Assembly (NCBI RefSeq): GCF_000184705.1
Contig: NC_014831.1
Location: forward strand, 310,001 to 374,000
Length of the DNA stretch: 64,000 nucleotides
DNA from: Thermaerobacter marianensis DSM 12885
GTDB taxonomy: Bacteria; Bacillota; Sulfobacillia; Thermaerobacterales; Thermaerobacteraceae
Direction: 5' to 3'
Position 1 is the stretch's first letter, and every line of letters begins with the position of its first letter. The notes under the pieces were generated by a model. The model saw nothing but the letters and a program-made list of their open reading frames with translations, was not told the origin of the DNA and ran no database searches. Position numbers and translations under genes: made by a program. This document shows positions 34,154 through 43,815 of this stretch, in pieces.

Positions 34154-35241
34154 GCCATCCCCTGCCCTGGCACCAGCCGGGCCTGCCCGATGCGCCGGTC
34201 CAGGACGAACCGGCTCCCGCCGACGGCGGTGAGCCGGCGGGTGCTCCCGGCGACATCCTGTGGCGCATCGCCCTGCGGCGTTTCATGGCCAATCCCTGGG
34301 CCGTGGCGGGCCTGCTGATCCTGCTCTTCTTCATTGGCGTGGCCGTGGCGGCACCCTGGATCGCCCCCTACCCGCCCGACCAGATCGACCTTCTGAACCC
34401 CGACGCCCCGCCCAGCGCGGAGCACTGGCTGGGCACCGACGGCATCGGCCGCGACATCCTGTCCCGGCTGATCTACGGTAGCCGCGTGTCCCTGGTGGTG
34501 GGCTTCAGCGTGGCGGCGGGCACGGTACTGCTGGGCTCGCTGGTGGGGGCCCTTGCGGGGTACTTCGGCGGCTGGGTGGACACGGTGCTGATGCGGCTAA
34601 TCGACGTAATGTTGTCCTTCCCCGCCTTGTTTCTGAATATCCTGGTGCTGGCCATCTTTGGCACCGACTTCAAGTACCTGATCATGATCCTGGTGCTGAC
34701 CAGCTGGATGGGGGTGGCCCGGCTGGTCCGAGGCCAGTTCCTCCAGTTGCGGGAGATGCAGTACGTGGAGGCCGCCCGCGCCATCGGTACCCCGGCCTGG
34801 CAGATCATCGTCCACCACCTGCTGCGGAATGCCACTGCGCCCCTGATCGTCAACGCCACGCTGATGATCGGCGGCGCCATCCTGGCGGAATCGGCTCTCT
34901 CCTTCCTGGGCCTGGGGGTCCAGCCGCCCCACACCAGCTGGGGGCAGATGCTGAACAACGCCCAGCAGTACATGCTGACCAATCCGATGCTGGCCGTGTA
35001 CCCGGGCGCATGCATCTTCCTCACGGTGCTGGCGGTGAACTTCGTGGGGGACGGAATCCGCGACGCCCTGGACCCGCGCCAGAAGGAGCGGGTGCGTCGC
35101 CGCTGGCGGGTGGCCGTGGCCTTTGGCCGGGCCCCGGCGCCGGCCGTGCCGGCGGCGGCCGGCGGAAGCGGCATCCGGCCGGGGGACGGGGAGGTCGCCC
35201 GGTTGGCTGGGCATGGCGAGGCGGGAGGTGACGGCCGGTGA
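34150..35241 (+). CDS. Peptide ABC transporter permease (DppC/OppC family), second system
   Basis: Second permease of this importer. The 363-aa product has an acidic Pro/Ala-rich N-terminal tail carrying a near-copy of the dispersed 12-mer (as QDEPAP), then [19 protein letters not shown], the [21 protein letters not shown] motif and EAA loop [20 protein letters not shown]. The C-terminus is extended by ~45 Ala/Gly-rich residues past the usual end ([13 protein letters not shown]). ATG 34150 overlaps the upstream stop; its own stop overlaps the next GTG. Confidence 0.92.
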   Translation: MSHPLPWHQPGLPDAPVQDEPAPADGGEPAGAPGDILWRIALRRFMANPWAVAGLLILLFFIGVAVAAPWIAPYPPDQIDLLNPDAPPSAEHWLGTDGIGRDILSRLIYGSRVSLVVGFSVAAGTVLLGSLVGALAGYFGGWVDTVLMRLIDVMLSFPALFLNILVLAIFGTDFKYLIMILVLTSWMGVARLVRGQFLQLREMQYVEAARAIGTPAWQIIVHHLLRNATAPLIVNATLMIGGAILAESALSFLGLGVQPPHTSWGQMLNNAQQYMLTNPMLAVYPGACIFLTVLAVNFVGDGIRDALDPRQKERVRRRWRVAVAFGRAPAPAVPAAAGGSGIRPGDGEVARLAGHGEAGGDGR

Positions 35242-36341
35242 GCCGGGGCGTGGCGGCGGCCGCGGGAGCGGCCGCGACGGGGCGCACCACCCGGCCGTTG
35301 CTGGAGGTACAGGGCCTGACGGCCGGGTTCCTCACGCGCCAGGGGCCGCTGGTGGCGGTGGAGGACGTGTCCTTCCACGTGGGCGTGGGGGAGACGGTCT
35401 GCCTGGTGGGAGAGTCGGGCAGCGGCAAGAGCGTCACCTCCCTGGCCATCATGCGCCTCCTCGAGTACGATAACGGCACCATCTTCGGCGGCCGGATCCT
35501 GCTGGACGGCACCGACCTGGTGACCCAGAGCCAGGAGGCCATGCGCCGTATCCGCGGCCGTCACGTGGCCATGGTGTTCCAGGAGCCCATGACGGCCCTC
35601 AACCCCGTCTTTCCCATCGGCGACCAGATCGCCGAGGCGGTGATGCTCCACGAGGGCAAGGGCCGAGCGGAGGCCTGGGCCCGGGCGGTGGAGATGCTGC
35701 GCCTGGTGGGCATCCCGGAGCCCGAGGTGCGGGTCCGCCAGTACCCCCACCAGTTCTCCGGCGGCATGCGGCAACGGGCCATGATCGCCATGGCCCTGGC
35801 CTGCCGCCCGCGGCTGCTCATCGCCGACGAGCCCACCACCGCCCTGGACGTGACCATCCAGGCCCAGATCCTCGACCTGCTGCGCCGGCTGAAGGCGGAG
35901 CTGGGCATGTCCATCCTGCTGATCACCCACGACATGGGAGTGGCCGCCGAGATGGCCGATCGCATCGTCGTGCTGTACGCGGGCCGGGTGGTGGAGGAGG
36001 GGCCCGTGGACCGGATCTTCGAGCGGCCTGCCCACCCCTACACCATGGGCCTGCTGGCCTCGGTGCCCGACCTGGACCGCCCTCGCCAGCGGCGGCTGCG
36101 GGCCATCCCAGGTTCGGTGCCCAGCCTCGACCGCATGCCGCGCGGCTGCCGGTTCCACCCCCGCTGTCCCTACGCGGAAGAACGCTGCCGCCGGGAGGAG
36201 CCGCCCCTGCGTCCCTGGCAGGACGGGCACGTGGCCTGCTGGCTGGCGGAACAGGTGGCCGCCCAAGCGGCGGTGCCGGTGGCCGGCGGCGGCGAGCCGG
36301 ACCAGGTGCGTCGGGACGGCGCGGGGGAGGTGCATGGCTGA
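35238..36341 (+). CDS. Peptide ABC transporter ATP-binding protein (DppD family), second system
   Basis: First ATPase of the second importer. The 367-aa product has [11 protein letters not shown], Walker [13 protein letters not shown] loop [10 protein letters not shown], signature [10 protein letters not shown], Walker [14 protein letters not shown]-loop THDMG and a C-terminal oligo-HPY Cys pattern ([14 protein letters not shown]). GTG 35238 overlaps the permease stop (GTGA). A low-complexity tail of ~30 residues follows the oligo-HPY segment, and the TGA shares its last base with the next ATG. Confidence 0.94.
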   Translation: MSRGVAAAAGAAATGRTTRPLLEVQGLTAGFLTRQGPLVAVEDVSFHVGVGETVCLVGESGSGKSVTSLAIMRLLEYDNGTIFGGRILLDGTDLVTQSQEAMRRIRGRHVAMVFQEPMTALNPVFPIGDQIAEAVMLHEGKGRAEAWARAVEMLRLVGIPEPEVRVRQYPHQFSGGMRQRAMIAMALACRPRLLIADEPTTALDVTIQAQILDLLRRLKAELGMSILLITHDMGVAAEMADRIVVLYAGRVVEEGPVDRIFERPAHPYTMGLLASVPDLDRPRQRRLRAIPGSVPSLDRMPRGCRFHPRCPYAEERCRREEPPLRPWQDGHVACWLAEQVAAQAAVPVAGGGEPDQVRRDGAGEVHG

Positions 36342-37339
36342 TGGCGGTGGCGGAACCTCGGGTTCGGACGGCAGAGCCGCTGGTCAAGGTGGAGGGGCTG
36401 AAGAAATACTTCCCCATCACCCGGGGCCTGTTGTCCCGCACGGTGGGCTACGTGCGGGCGGTCGACGGCGTATCCCTGGAGATCCACCCCGGGGAGACCT
36501 TCGGCCTGGTGGGGGAGTCGGGGTGCGGCAAGTCGACCCTGGCCCGTTTGGTGTTGCGCCTGATCCCGGCCACGGAGGGGCGGGTGTGGTTCGACGGCCA
36601 GGACCTGTTCGCCCTGCCGCCGGCGGCCATGCGCAAGATGCGACGGCAGATGCAGATCATCTTCCAGGACCCCTTCGGCTCTCTCAACCCGCGGTTCACC
36701 GTGGCGGACATCATCGGCGAACCCCTGCGGGTGCACGGCATGCGCCGCCGGGCAGATCGGGACCGGCGGGTGGCCGAGTTGATGGAGATGGTCGGCCTGA
36801 ACCCCGCCTGGCGCCACCGCTTCCCCCACCAGTTCTCTGGCGGCCAGCGCCAGCGCATCGGCATCGCCCGGGCCATCGCCCTGAACCCGCGGTTCGTGGT
36901 GGCGGATGAGGCTGTCTCGTCCCTGGACGTGTCGGTCCAGGCCCAGATCCTCAACCTGCTGGCCGACCTGCAGGAGCGCCTGGGGCTGACGTACCTCTTC
37001 ATCGCCCACGGGCTCAACGTGGTGCGCCACGTGTCCACCCGGGTGGGGGTCATGTACCTGGGCCAGCTGGTGGAGGTGGCGCCGGTGGACGAGCTGTTCA
37101 GCCATCCGGCCCACCCGTATACGGCGGCTTTGCTTTCGGCGGTGCCCGTGCCCCATCCCCGGCGGCGGCGGGAGCGCATCGTGCTCCAGGGGGACGTGCC
37201 CTCGCCGGCCAACCCGCCCGCGGGGTGCCGGTTCCACCCGCGGTGCCCCTTTGCCCAGCCGCGGTGCCGGGAGGAGAGGCCGGTGCTGCGGACCCTGACC
37301 TCCGGCCACGCCGTGGCATGCCACTTCCCGCTGGAGTGA
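36341..37339 (+). CDS. Peptide ABC transporter ATP-binding protein (DppF family), second system
   Basis: Second ATPase of this importer. The 332-aa product has [13 protein letters not shown], Walker [13 protein letters not shown] loop [10 protein letters not shown], signature [10 protein letters not shown] and C-terminal [14 protein letters not shown]. Two positions differ from the usual consensus. The Walker B/D-loop block reads [11 protein letters not shown] where ADEPVSALD is common (the catalytic Glu is kept). The H-loop reads IAHGLN in place of xHDL (the His is kept). Activity is therefore likely retained. ATG 36341 overlaps the upstream stop as TGATG. Confidence 0.93.
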   Translation: MAVAEPRVRTAEPLVKVEGLKKYFPITRGLLSRTVGYVRAVDGVSLEIHPGETFGLVGESGCGKSTLARLVLRLIPATEGRVWFDGQDLFALPPAAMRKMRRQMQIIFQDPFGSLNPRFTVADIIGEPLRVHGMRRRADRDRRVAELMEMVGLNPAWRHRFPHQFSGGQRQRIGIARAIALNPRFVVADEAVSSLDVSVQAQILNLLADLQERLGLTYLFIAHGLNVVRHVSTRVGVMYLGQLVEVAPVDELFSHPAHPYTAALLSAVPVPHPRRRRERIVLQGDVPSPANPPAGCRFHPRCPFAQPRCREERPVLRTLTSGHAVACHFPLE

Positions 37340-37520
37340 CCTCCCGGACGGTGCGCCGACGGCCTCCGGATGGCGCCCAAACGGCCCTAGCTCGCGCCCG
37401 GACGGCTTGCTCTTCCCCTGTCCTGCGCCGGCGTCCCGGATGGCCGGCCCCCGGCGGGCGGCCATCCGGGCAGGGAAGGACCCGGGCGCCGTGGAAGGTG
37501 CCGGGAAAGGAGGGAACGGC

Positions 37521-38876
37521 ATGGAAGGTGCTCTTGCATACAGTCGCGCCCACCGGGAGGAGGCCCTGGAGGACCTGCGGGCCCTTCTGCGCCAGCCCTC
37601 GGTGGCCGCCCAGAACCTGGGCATGCAGGCCTGCGCCGAGCAGGTGGCGGCGATGCTGGAAGCCGTGGGAGCCCGGGTCGAACTGGTCCCGCTGGAAGGC
37701 GGGTTCCCCGTGGTCTTCGGCGAGATCGACGCCGGTGCCCCGCGTACCCTGCTGTTCTATAACCATTACGATGTCCAGCCGCCCGAGCCCCTGGAGGAGT
37801 GGGAGGTCGATCCCTTCGCCGCCGAGATCCGCGACGGGCGCCTGATCGCCCGGGGCGTGGCGGACAACAAGGGCAACCTGATGACCCGCATCAAGGCGGT
37901 CGAGGCCTGGCTCCAGGGTGAGGGACGCCTGCCGGTCAACGTGAAGTTCGTCATCGAAGGGGAAGAGGAGATCGGCAGCGTGCACCTGCACCAGTTCATG
38001 GAGCGATACGCGGACCGCCTGGCCGCCGACGGGGTGGTGTGGGAGTCGGGCGGCAAGGACGCCCGCGGGCGCCCGGCCATCTCCGCCGGATGCAAGGGCA
38101 TCCTGTACGTCGAGCTGGTGGCCCGGGCCGCCAACCAGGACCTGCACTCCAGCCTGGCGGCCGTCGTGCCCAACCCGGCCTGGCGCCTGGTGCAGGCCCT
38201 CTCGACCCTCAAGGACGTCACCACCGACCGCGTGCTCATCGAGGGCTTCTACGACGCCGTCCGCGGCCCGACCCCCGCCGAGCGGCGCCTGCTGGAACAG
38301 TTCCCCCTGGAAGAGGACGAGATGCTGGCCAGCTGGGGCCTCAACGAGTTCATCGGCGGCCTGCGGGGCGTGGCCCTGCAGGAGAAGCTGCTGTACGCGC
38401 CCACCTGCACCATCTGCGGGATCGTGTCGGGCTACACCGGCCCGGGCACCAAGACGGTCTTGCCCCGCGAGGCGCGGGTCAAGCTGGACTTCCGCCTGGT
38501 GCCCGACCAGCGGGCGGACGACATCCTGGCCAAGCTCCGCGCCCACCTGGACCGCCACGGCTTCGGCGACCTGGAGATCGTGGTCCTCGGTCCGGAAGAC
38601 CCGGCCCAGACCGACCCGGACCACCCGCTGGTGGGGGTGATCCGGGACACGGCCCGGGAGGTGTACGGGGTCGAACCGGTGGTGCGTCCGCGCACGGCGG
38701 GCACCGGCCCCATGTTCCTGTTCCACCGCATCGGCCTGACCGCCACCGTGGACGGCGTGGGCATCGGCCACCACGGTTCGCTGGTGCACGCGCCCAACGA
38801 GAACGTCTTCGTCGACGACTACTACCGGGGCATCGAGCACGTGATCCGCGTCCTGGACCGGTTCGCACGCGTGTGA
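37521..38876 (+). CDS. M20 family metallo-dipeptidase
   Basis: A cytosolic zinc dipeptidase/aminoacylase of the M20 (ArgE/DapE/carnosinase) group. The 451-aa product has the first zinc His and general Asp in FYNHYDVQPPEPLEEW, a bridging Asp in RGVADNKGN, the catalytic Glu pair in EGEEEIGS, the dimerisation insert (GCKGILYVELVAR) and a late ligand His in LVHAPNENV. ATG 37521 follows AAAGGAGGG. Its position directly after a peptide importer suggests that it cleaves imported dipeptides; the exact substrate is not predictable. The 181-bp gap upstream has no obvious promoter or terminator, so it is probably cotranscribed with the transporter. Confidence 0.93.
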   Translation: MEGALAYSRAHREEALEDLRALLRQPSVAAQNLGMQACAEQVAAMLEAVGARVELVPLEGGFPVVFGEIDAGAPRTLLFYNHYDVQPPEPLEEWEVDPFAAEIRDGRLIARGVADNKGNLMTRIKAVEAWLQGEGRLPVNVKFVIEGEEEIGSVHLHQFMERYADRLAADGVVWESGGKDARGRPAISAGCKGILYVELVARAANQDLHSSLAAVVPNPAWRLVQALSTLKDVTTDRVLIEGFYDAVRGPTPAERRLLEQFPLEEDEMLASWGLNEFIGGLRGVALQEKLLYAPTCTICGIVSGYTGPGTKTVLPREARVKLDFRLVPDQRADDILAKLRAHLDRHGFGDLEIVVLGPEDPAQTDPDHPLVGVIRDTAREVYGVEPVVRPRTAGTGPMFLFHRIGLTATVDGVGIGHHGSLVHAPNENVFVDDYYRGIEHVIRVLDRFARV

Positions 38877-38928
38877 GCGACGTAGAGCGGGGCGATCCGC
38901 GGCATACATGGGAAACGGGGGCGTGTCG

Positions 38929-40110
38929 ATGTGGTGGATTAGCGACGGCGAACTGGCCCGCCGCCGGCGGAGGGTGCTGGCCGAGCTGAGCGAGCGGGGC
39001 GCGGCCGCGTTCCTCACGTACAACCCGACGTCCATCTTTTACTTGACGAACTTCCACTTCATCCCCACCGAGCGGCCGGCGGCGCTGTTGCTGGAGGAAT
39101 CGGGTCGCTGCGGGCTGCTGGTGCCCCGGCTGGAGCTGGAACACGCCCAGCTGGTGGCCAGGGTCGACGAGGTGCGGGACTATCCGGAGTACCCGGGCGA
39201 GGTCCACCCCATGGAGCACCTGGCCCGATGGCTCAAGGACCGGGGGCTCGGGGCCGCCCACCTGCTGGCCGAGGCGGCGGGCTACGCCTCCTCCTGGGGG
39301 TACCAGGGACCGCCCCTCACCGAGCTCCTGCCCGGTGCCCGCATCACCGTGGATGCCAAGCTGATCGAACGGCACCGGCTGGTGAAGTCGCCCGAGGAGA
39401 TCGCCCTGATCCGGGAGAGCTGCCGGTGGGGGAACCTGGCCCACGAGCTTCTGCAGGAGTATGCGGTTCCCGGCGCCAGCGAGGTGGAGATCAGCCACCG
39501 GGCTTCCCACGAGGCGACCATGGCCATGATCCGCGCCTTCGGCCGGGGACGGCGGCCCGTGGGGCCGCTGTCGGCCTTCGCCGGCTTCCGCGGCCAGGTC
39601 GGTCCCAACAGCGCCCTGCCCCACGCCGTGACCATCAATGCGGTGCTGAAGCGGGGCGACGTGCTGGTCACCGGCGCCACGGCCTCCGTGGGCGGGTACC
39701 TGAGCGAGCTGGAGCGGACCATGTTCGTGGGCGAGCCGAGCCCCGAGCAGGTCCGGTTCTTCCAGCACATGCTTGAGCTTCAGGAGGTGGCCTTCGCGGC
39801 CATCAAGCCGGGGGTGCCCTGCTCCGCCGTCGACCGCGAGGTGCGCCGCTACTACGACGAGCACAACCTCTGGCCCTACTGGCGCCACCACGTGGGCCAC
39901 AACATCGGCCTGCTGGGCCACGAGGCGCCCTTCCTGGACATCGGCGACGAGACCCTGATCGAACCCGGCATGCTGTTCACGGTCGAACCCGGCCTCTATG
40001 TGCCGGGCCTGGGTGGGTTCCGCCACTCGGACACGGTGCTGGTAACCGAAGACGGCATCGAGATCCTGACCTACTACCCGCGGGACCTGGAGAGCCTGAT
40101 CTGCGGGTAG
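38929..40110 (+). CDS. M24 (Xaa-Pro peptidase/creatinase) fold protein with altered metal site
   Basis: The 393-aa product has the creatinase-type N-domain (AFLTYNPTSIFYLTNFHF) and a C-terminal pita-bread fold. The catalytic-type His is present in SALPHAV (His232), as are ligands His324 (GHNIGLLGHE) and Glu353 (FTVEPGLY). Against the aminopeptidase P pattern, the first Asp position reads Gly249 (VLVTGATAS), the second Asp is Glu260 (SELERT) and the last Glu is Ser367 (RHSDTVLVT). Three of five metal ligands therefore differ, so it may be a metal-independent hydrolase like creatinase, or a non-classical peptidase. ATG 38929 is placed after GGGGG; ATG 38908 lacks a ribosome site. It follows the dipeptidase by 52 bp. 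Confidence 0.85.
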   Translation: MWWISDGELARRRRRVLAELSERGAAAFLTYNPTSIFYLTNFHFIPTERPAALLLEESGRCGLLVPRLELEHAQLVARVDEVRDYPEYPGEVHPMEHLARWLKDRGLGAAHLLAEAAGYASSWGYQGPPLTELLPGARITVDAKLIERHRLVKSPEEIALIRESCRWGNLAHELLQEYAVPGASEVEISHRASHEATMAMIRAFGRGRRPVGPLSAFAGFRGQVGPNSALPHAVTINAVLKRGDVLVTGATASVGGYLSELERTMFVGEPSPEQVRFFQHMLELQEVAFAAIKPGVPCSAVDREVRRYYDEHNLWPYWRHHVGHNIGLLGHEAPFLDIGDETLIEPGMLFTVEPGLYVPGLGGFRHSDTVLVTEDGIEILTYYPRDLESLICG

Positions 40111-40137
40111 GCCCACCGCCGGCGCAGGGCCACCCGG

Positions 40138-40173
40138 CCGCCACCCGCCGCCGTCAGGGGCGGCGGGTGGCGG
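40138..40173 (+). terminator. 15-bp hairpin after the peptide-use operon
   Basis: CCGCCACCCGCCGCC pairs with GGCGGCGGGTGGCGG around a 6-nt loop, 28 bp after the M24 gene stop. Only TT follows, so it is a GC-rich, T-poor terminator candidate. Confidence 0.6.
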
Positions 40174-40239
40174 TTCGCTGGGGGAGCGCGGCCGCTCGGC
40201 GCCGCGGGCCGGTTCCTCCGGACCGGGGAAGCCTTGGTG

Positions 40240-40245
40240 TATAAT
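40240..40245 (+). promoter_or_regulatory. TATAAT -10 box of gatCAB
   Basis: A perfect TATAAT 24 bp before the gatC ATG, in a region otherwise near-devoid of AT-rich hexamers. No convincing -35 is seen at 16-18 bp. The transcript leader would be about 15-18 nt, just enough for the GAGGAGGAC ribosome site. Confidence 0.6.
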
Positions 40246-40268
40246 GGCCGCACGAGAGGAGGACGAGC

Positions 40269-40562
40269 ATGGCCGACATCACGCGGGAGGAGGTGCGGCG
40301 GATCGCCGCCCTGGCCCGGCTGGGCCTGGATCCGGCCGAGGAAGAGCGGCTGGCCGGCCAGATGGTGCGCATCGTCGAGGCCATGGCCCAGCTGCGGCGG
40401 GTCGATGCCGGCAACGCCGAGCCCCTGACCCACGTCCTCGCGGGTCTCGGCAACGTCACCCGGCCCGATGAGCCCCGGCCGGGGACCGACCGCGAGGCCC
40501 TGATGGCCGCCGCCCCCGATCGCAGCGGCCCATTCTGGCGCGTTCCCCGGGTGATCGACTGA
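40269..40562 (+). CDS. gatC: Asp/Glu-tRNA amidotransferase subunit C (GatC)
   Basis: GatC is the small belt subunit that stabilises GatA-GatB. The 97-aa product is the typical length, with [26 protein letters not shown] at the start, NAEPLTHV in the middle and the C-terminal RVPRVID. ATG 40269 follows GAGGAGG. The stop shares a base with gatA's ATG (TGATG). The operon order C-A-B is the usual Firmicutes one. Confidence 0.96.
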   Translation: MADITREEVRRIAALARLGLDPAEEERLAGQMVRIVEAMAQLRRVDAGNAEPLTHVLAGLGNVTRPDEPRPGTDREALMAAAPDRSGPFWRVPRVID

Positions 40563-42028
40563 TGGAAGAACTCTGGTTCGAACCGGCCCACCGCCTAGCC
40601 CGACGCCTGGAGGCTGGGGAAATCAGTGCCCGGGAGCTGGCCCGGGCCTTCCTGGACCGCATCCAGGAGCTGGACGGCACCGTGGGCGCCTACCTGACGG
40701 TGACCGCGGAGCTGGCCCTGGCCCAGGCCCGGGAGGAAGACGACAAGCGCCGCCGCGGGGAGCCCGTCGGGCCGCTGTCGGGCATCCCCGTGGCCATCAA
40801 GGACAACCTCTGCATCCAGGGTGTCCCCACCACCGCTGCCTCGAAGCTCCTGGCCGGGTACCGGCCGCCCTACACCGCCACCGCCGTGGAGCGGCTGCGA
40901 AAGGCCGGGGCCGTTGTGCTGGGCAAGACCAACATGGACGAGTTCGCCATGGGCTCGTCCACCGAGAACTCCGCCTTCCGCATCACCCGCAACCCCTGGG
41001 ATCCCCAGCGGGTCCCCGGCGGCTCCAGCGGCGGCTCGGCGGCGGCGGTAGCGGCCGGGGAAGCCGCGGCGGCCCTGGGCTCGGACACCGGCGGGTCCAT
41101 CCGCCAGCCCGCCGCGTTTTGTGGCGTGGTGGGGCTCAAGCCCACCTACGGGCGGGTGTCGCGGTACGGGCTAATCGCCTTCGCGTCGTCCCTGGATCAG
41201 ATCGGTCCCCTGACGCGGGACGTCACCGACGCCGCCCTCCTGATGGAAGCCATCGCCGGCCACGACCCGGCCGACGCCACCTCGGCGCCGGTGCCCGTCC
41301 CCTCCTGGCGCGACGCCCTGACCGGTGAGGTGGCGGGGGTCCGCATCGGCCTGCCCCGGGAGTTCTACGGCGAGGCGGTGGAGCCCGAGGTGGCCGGCGC
41401 CGTGCGGGCGGCGGTGGAGCGGCTGGTGGCCGACGGCGCCGTGGCCGACGAGACCTCGCTGCCCTCGGCGGAGCACGCCCTGCCGGCCTACTACCTGATC
41501 GCCACCGCCGAGGCGTCGTCCAACCTGGCGCGGTACGACGGGGTGCGCTACGGCTACCGGGCCGACGCCGGGAACCTGGCCGACATGTACCTCGAAACGC
41601 GGAAGAACTTTGGCCCCGAGGTCAAGCGGCGCATCCTGCTGGGCACCTTCGCCCTGCGCGAGGGCTACTACGACGCCTACTACCGCAAGGCGCTGCAGGT
41701 GCGGCGGCTGATCAAGGACGACTTCGACCGGCTCTTCGCGACCTTCGACGTGCTGATCACCCCCACGTCGCCGGTGGTCGCCTTTCCGCTGGGCGCCCGC
41801 ACCGCGGATCCCCTGGCCATGTACGCCGCCGACATCTGCACGCTGCCCGTCAACCTGGCGGGCCTGCCCGCCGTGTCGGTTCCCTGCGGTTTCGCCGGCG
41901 GGCTGCCCGTGGGGTTGCAGATCATCGGCCGGCCCTTCGCCGAAGACATGGTACTGCGGGTGGCCTACGCCATCGAGCAGCGGCTGCAGCTGGACCTGCG
42001 GCCGCCCCTGGGGAGGGTTGCCGCATGA
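40562..42028 (+). CDS. gatA: Glutamyl/aspartyl-tRNA amidotransferase subunit A (GatA)
   Basis: GatA hydrolyses glutamine to ammonia, which is channelled to GatB. The 488-aa product has the amidase signature: catalytic Lys in VAIKDN, the [15 protein letters not shown] loop and the nucleophilic Ser in [30 protein letters not shown] and the C-terminal [13 protein letters not shown] are also typical. ATG 40562 overlaps gatC's stop and its stop overlaps gatB's ATG, so all three subunits are translationally coupled. With GatB it makes Gln-tRNA and/or Asn-tRNA from mischarged precursors. Confidence 0.97.
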   Translation: MEELWFEPAHRLARRLEAGEISARELARAFLDRIQELDGTVGAYLTVTAELALAQAREEDDKRRRGEPVGPLSGIPVAIKDNLCIQGVPTTAASKLLAGYRPPYTATAVERLRKAGAVVLGKTNMDEFAMGSSTENSAFRITRNPWDPQRVPGGSSGGSAAAVAAGEAAAALGSDTGGSIRQPAAFCGVVGLKPTYGRVSRYGLIAFASSLDQIGPLTRDVTDAALLMEAIAGHDPADATSAPVPVPSWRDALTGEVAGVRIGLPREFYGEAVEPEVAGAVRAAVERLVADGAVADETSLPSAEHALPAYYLIATAEASSNLARYDGVRYGYRADAGNLADMYLETRKNFGPEVKRRILLGTFALREGYYDAYYRKALQVRRLIKDDFDRLFATFDVLITPTSPVVAFPLGARTADPLAMYAADICTLPVNLAGLPAVSVPCGFAGGLPVGLQIIGRPFAEDMVLRVAYAIEQRLQLDLRPPLGRVAA

Positions 42029-43653
42029 CGGCCACGGCGGGAGCCGGTGCGCGGGGCGGGCCGGTGCCGGCGGCGGGCATGGCACCGGTGTCCGGCGTGG
42101 CGGCGGGCGCCGCACCAAAGGGCGCTGCGGCAGGTGGCAGCGGGGCGGTGACGGCCCCGGCGCCGGCGGGCGCCGAAGCCCCCGCGGCCTGGCAGGAAAA
42201 GAACGGCCTGCGTTACCGGGTCATCGTGGGCCTGGAGGTCCACGTGGAGCTGCGTACCCGGACCAAGATCTTCTGCAGCTGCCCCAACCAGTTCGGGGCC
42301 GAGCCCAACACCCACGTCTGCCCGGTGTGCATGGGCCTGCCCGGCACCCTGCCGGTGTTGAACCGGCAGGCCCTGGAGTACGCCGCGCTGGCGGCCCTGG
42401 CCCTGAACTGCCGCATCGCCCGGGAGACCAAGTTCGACCGCAAGAACTACACCTACCCCGACCTGCCCAAGGGCTACCAGATCTCCCAGTACGACCAGCC
42501 CCTGGCCACGGGCGGCTGGGTGGAGATCGACGCGCCCGCGGGCCCCAAGCGCGTCCGCATCCGGCGCCTGCACCTGGAGGAGGACGCGGGCAAGTCCGTC
42601 CACGACCAGGACGAGACGGGCACGCTGCTGGACTTCAACCGGGCCGGGGTGCCGCTGATCGAGATCGTCACCGAGCCCGACCTGGCCTCGCCCGAGGAGG
42701 CGCGCCTGTTCCTCCAAGAACTGCGGGCGGCCATCCTCTACACCGGCGTCTCCGACGTGCGGATGGAAGAGGGCTCGCTGCGCTGTGACGCCAACGTCAA
42801 CGTGGTGGTGAGAGGGGCGGGGCCTGACGGCGGCGACCTGCGCACGCCCATCACCGAGATCAAGAACCTCAACTCCTTCCGCTCGGTGGTCCGGGCCCTG
42901 GAATACGAGGTGGAGCGCCACCTGGAGGCCGTGCGCCGGGGCGAGCGGCTCGAGCGGGAGACCCGCCACTGGGACGAGCAGCGGGGCCGCACCCGGCCTT
43001 CCCGCGGCAAGGAGGAGGCCCACGACTACCGCTACTTTCCCGAGCCCGACCTGCCCCGGCTGGTGCTGGACGAAGCCTGGGTGGAGGGGCTGCGAGCCCG
43101 CCTGCCCGAGCTGCCCCGGCAGCGGCGGGCCCGTTACGTGGAAGAACTGGGCCTGCCCGCCTACGACGCGGGCGTCCTCACGGCGGACCCGGCCCTGGCC
43201 CGTTTCTTCGAGGACGTGGTGGCGGCGGGGGTGCCGGCCAAGGCGGCCAGCAACTGGATCATGAGCGAGGTGCTGGCCCACCTCAACGCCACCGGGCGGG
43301 AGGTCCAGGACCTGCCCTTCGGCCCCGGCCAGCTGGCGGCCCTGCTCCAGCTGGTGGAGAAGGGTACCATCAGCGGCAAGATCGCCAAGCAGGTCTTCGC
43401 CGAGATGCTGGAGACGGGCGGCGACCCCGAGACCATCGTCCGGGAGCGCGGCCTGGTGCAGGTGACCGACGAGGGCCAGCTGGTGGAATGGGTGGAGCGG
43501 GCCATCGCCGAAAACCCCGAGGCGGTGGCCAACTACAAGGGCGGCAAGACCACCGCCCTGGGCTTTTTGGTCGGCCAGGTGATGCGCTACAGCAAGGGCA
43601 AGGCCAACCCCCAGCGGGTCAACGAGCTCCTGAAGGAGCGGCTGGACGGGTAA
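42025..43653 (+). CDS. gatB: Aspartyl/glutamyl-tRNA amidotransferase subunit B (GatB)
   Basis: GatB phosphorylates the mischarged aminoacyl-tRNA and completes the amidation. The 542-aa product has the cradle domain [19 protein letters not shown] with [22 protein letters not shown] (zinc and active-site region), [37 protein letters not shown] and the C-terminal YqeY-like tail that grips tRNA. About 65 Ala/Gly/Pro-rich residues precede the conserved start, beyond the ~480 aa typical length. ATG 42025 overlaps gatA's stop (ATGA), so the tail is probably translated. A terminator follows. Confidence 0.96.
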   Translation: MTATAGAGARGGPVPAAGMAPVSGVAAGAAPKGAAAGGSGAVTAPAPAGAEAPAAWQEKNGLRYRVIVGLEVHVELRTRTKIFCSCPNQFGAEPNTHVCPVCMGLPGTLPVLNRQALEYAALAALALNCRIARETKFDRKNYTYPDLPKGYQISQYDQPLATGGWVEIDAPAGPKRVRIRRLHLEEDAGKSVHDQDETGTLLDFNRAGVPLIEIVTEPDLASPEEARLFLQELRAAILYTGVSDVRMEEGSLRCDANVNVVVRGAGPDGGDLRTPITEIKNLNSFRSVVRALEYEVERHLEAVRRGERLERETRHWDEQRGRTRPSRGKEEAHDYRYFPEPDLPRLVLDEAWVEGLRARLPELPRQRRARYVEELGLPAYDAGVLTADPALARFFEDVVAAGVPAKAASNWIMSEVLAHLNATGREVQDLPFGPGQLAALLQLVEKGTISGKIAKQVFAEMLETGGDPETIVRERGLVQVTDEGQLVEWVERAIAENPEAVANYKGGKTTALGFLVGQVMRYSKGKANPQRVNELLKERLDG

Positions 43654-43769
43654 GGGAGCCCGGCCGTAGCCGCCGCAACGGGTCACAGGTCTGTGTGGCG
43701 AGCGCCTGGACCGGCACCAGCACAGCAGGGAATGCGGATAGAACGGTGGCCTGCGGGTCACCCTGGAAA

Positions 43770-43800
43770 CCGGCGGCGCCGAGGCGCCGCCGGCCCTTTT
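43770..43800 (+). terminator. Intrinsic terminator of gatCAB
   Basis: CCGGCGGCGCC (43770-43780) and GGCGCCGCCGG (43783-43793) form a long stem, followed by CCCTTTT to 43800. It ends 15 bp before the start of the RND gene. The preceding ~115 bp after gatB has no gene. Confidence 0.8.
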
Positions 43801-43815
43801 CGGGGAGGGTCCGCG

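Noticed and set aside
40571-40590. GGTTCGAACC, reminiscent of a tRNA T-loop
   Set aside because: It is codons 4-8 of gatA and no acceptor stem, anticodon arm or D-loop can be built around it.
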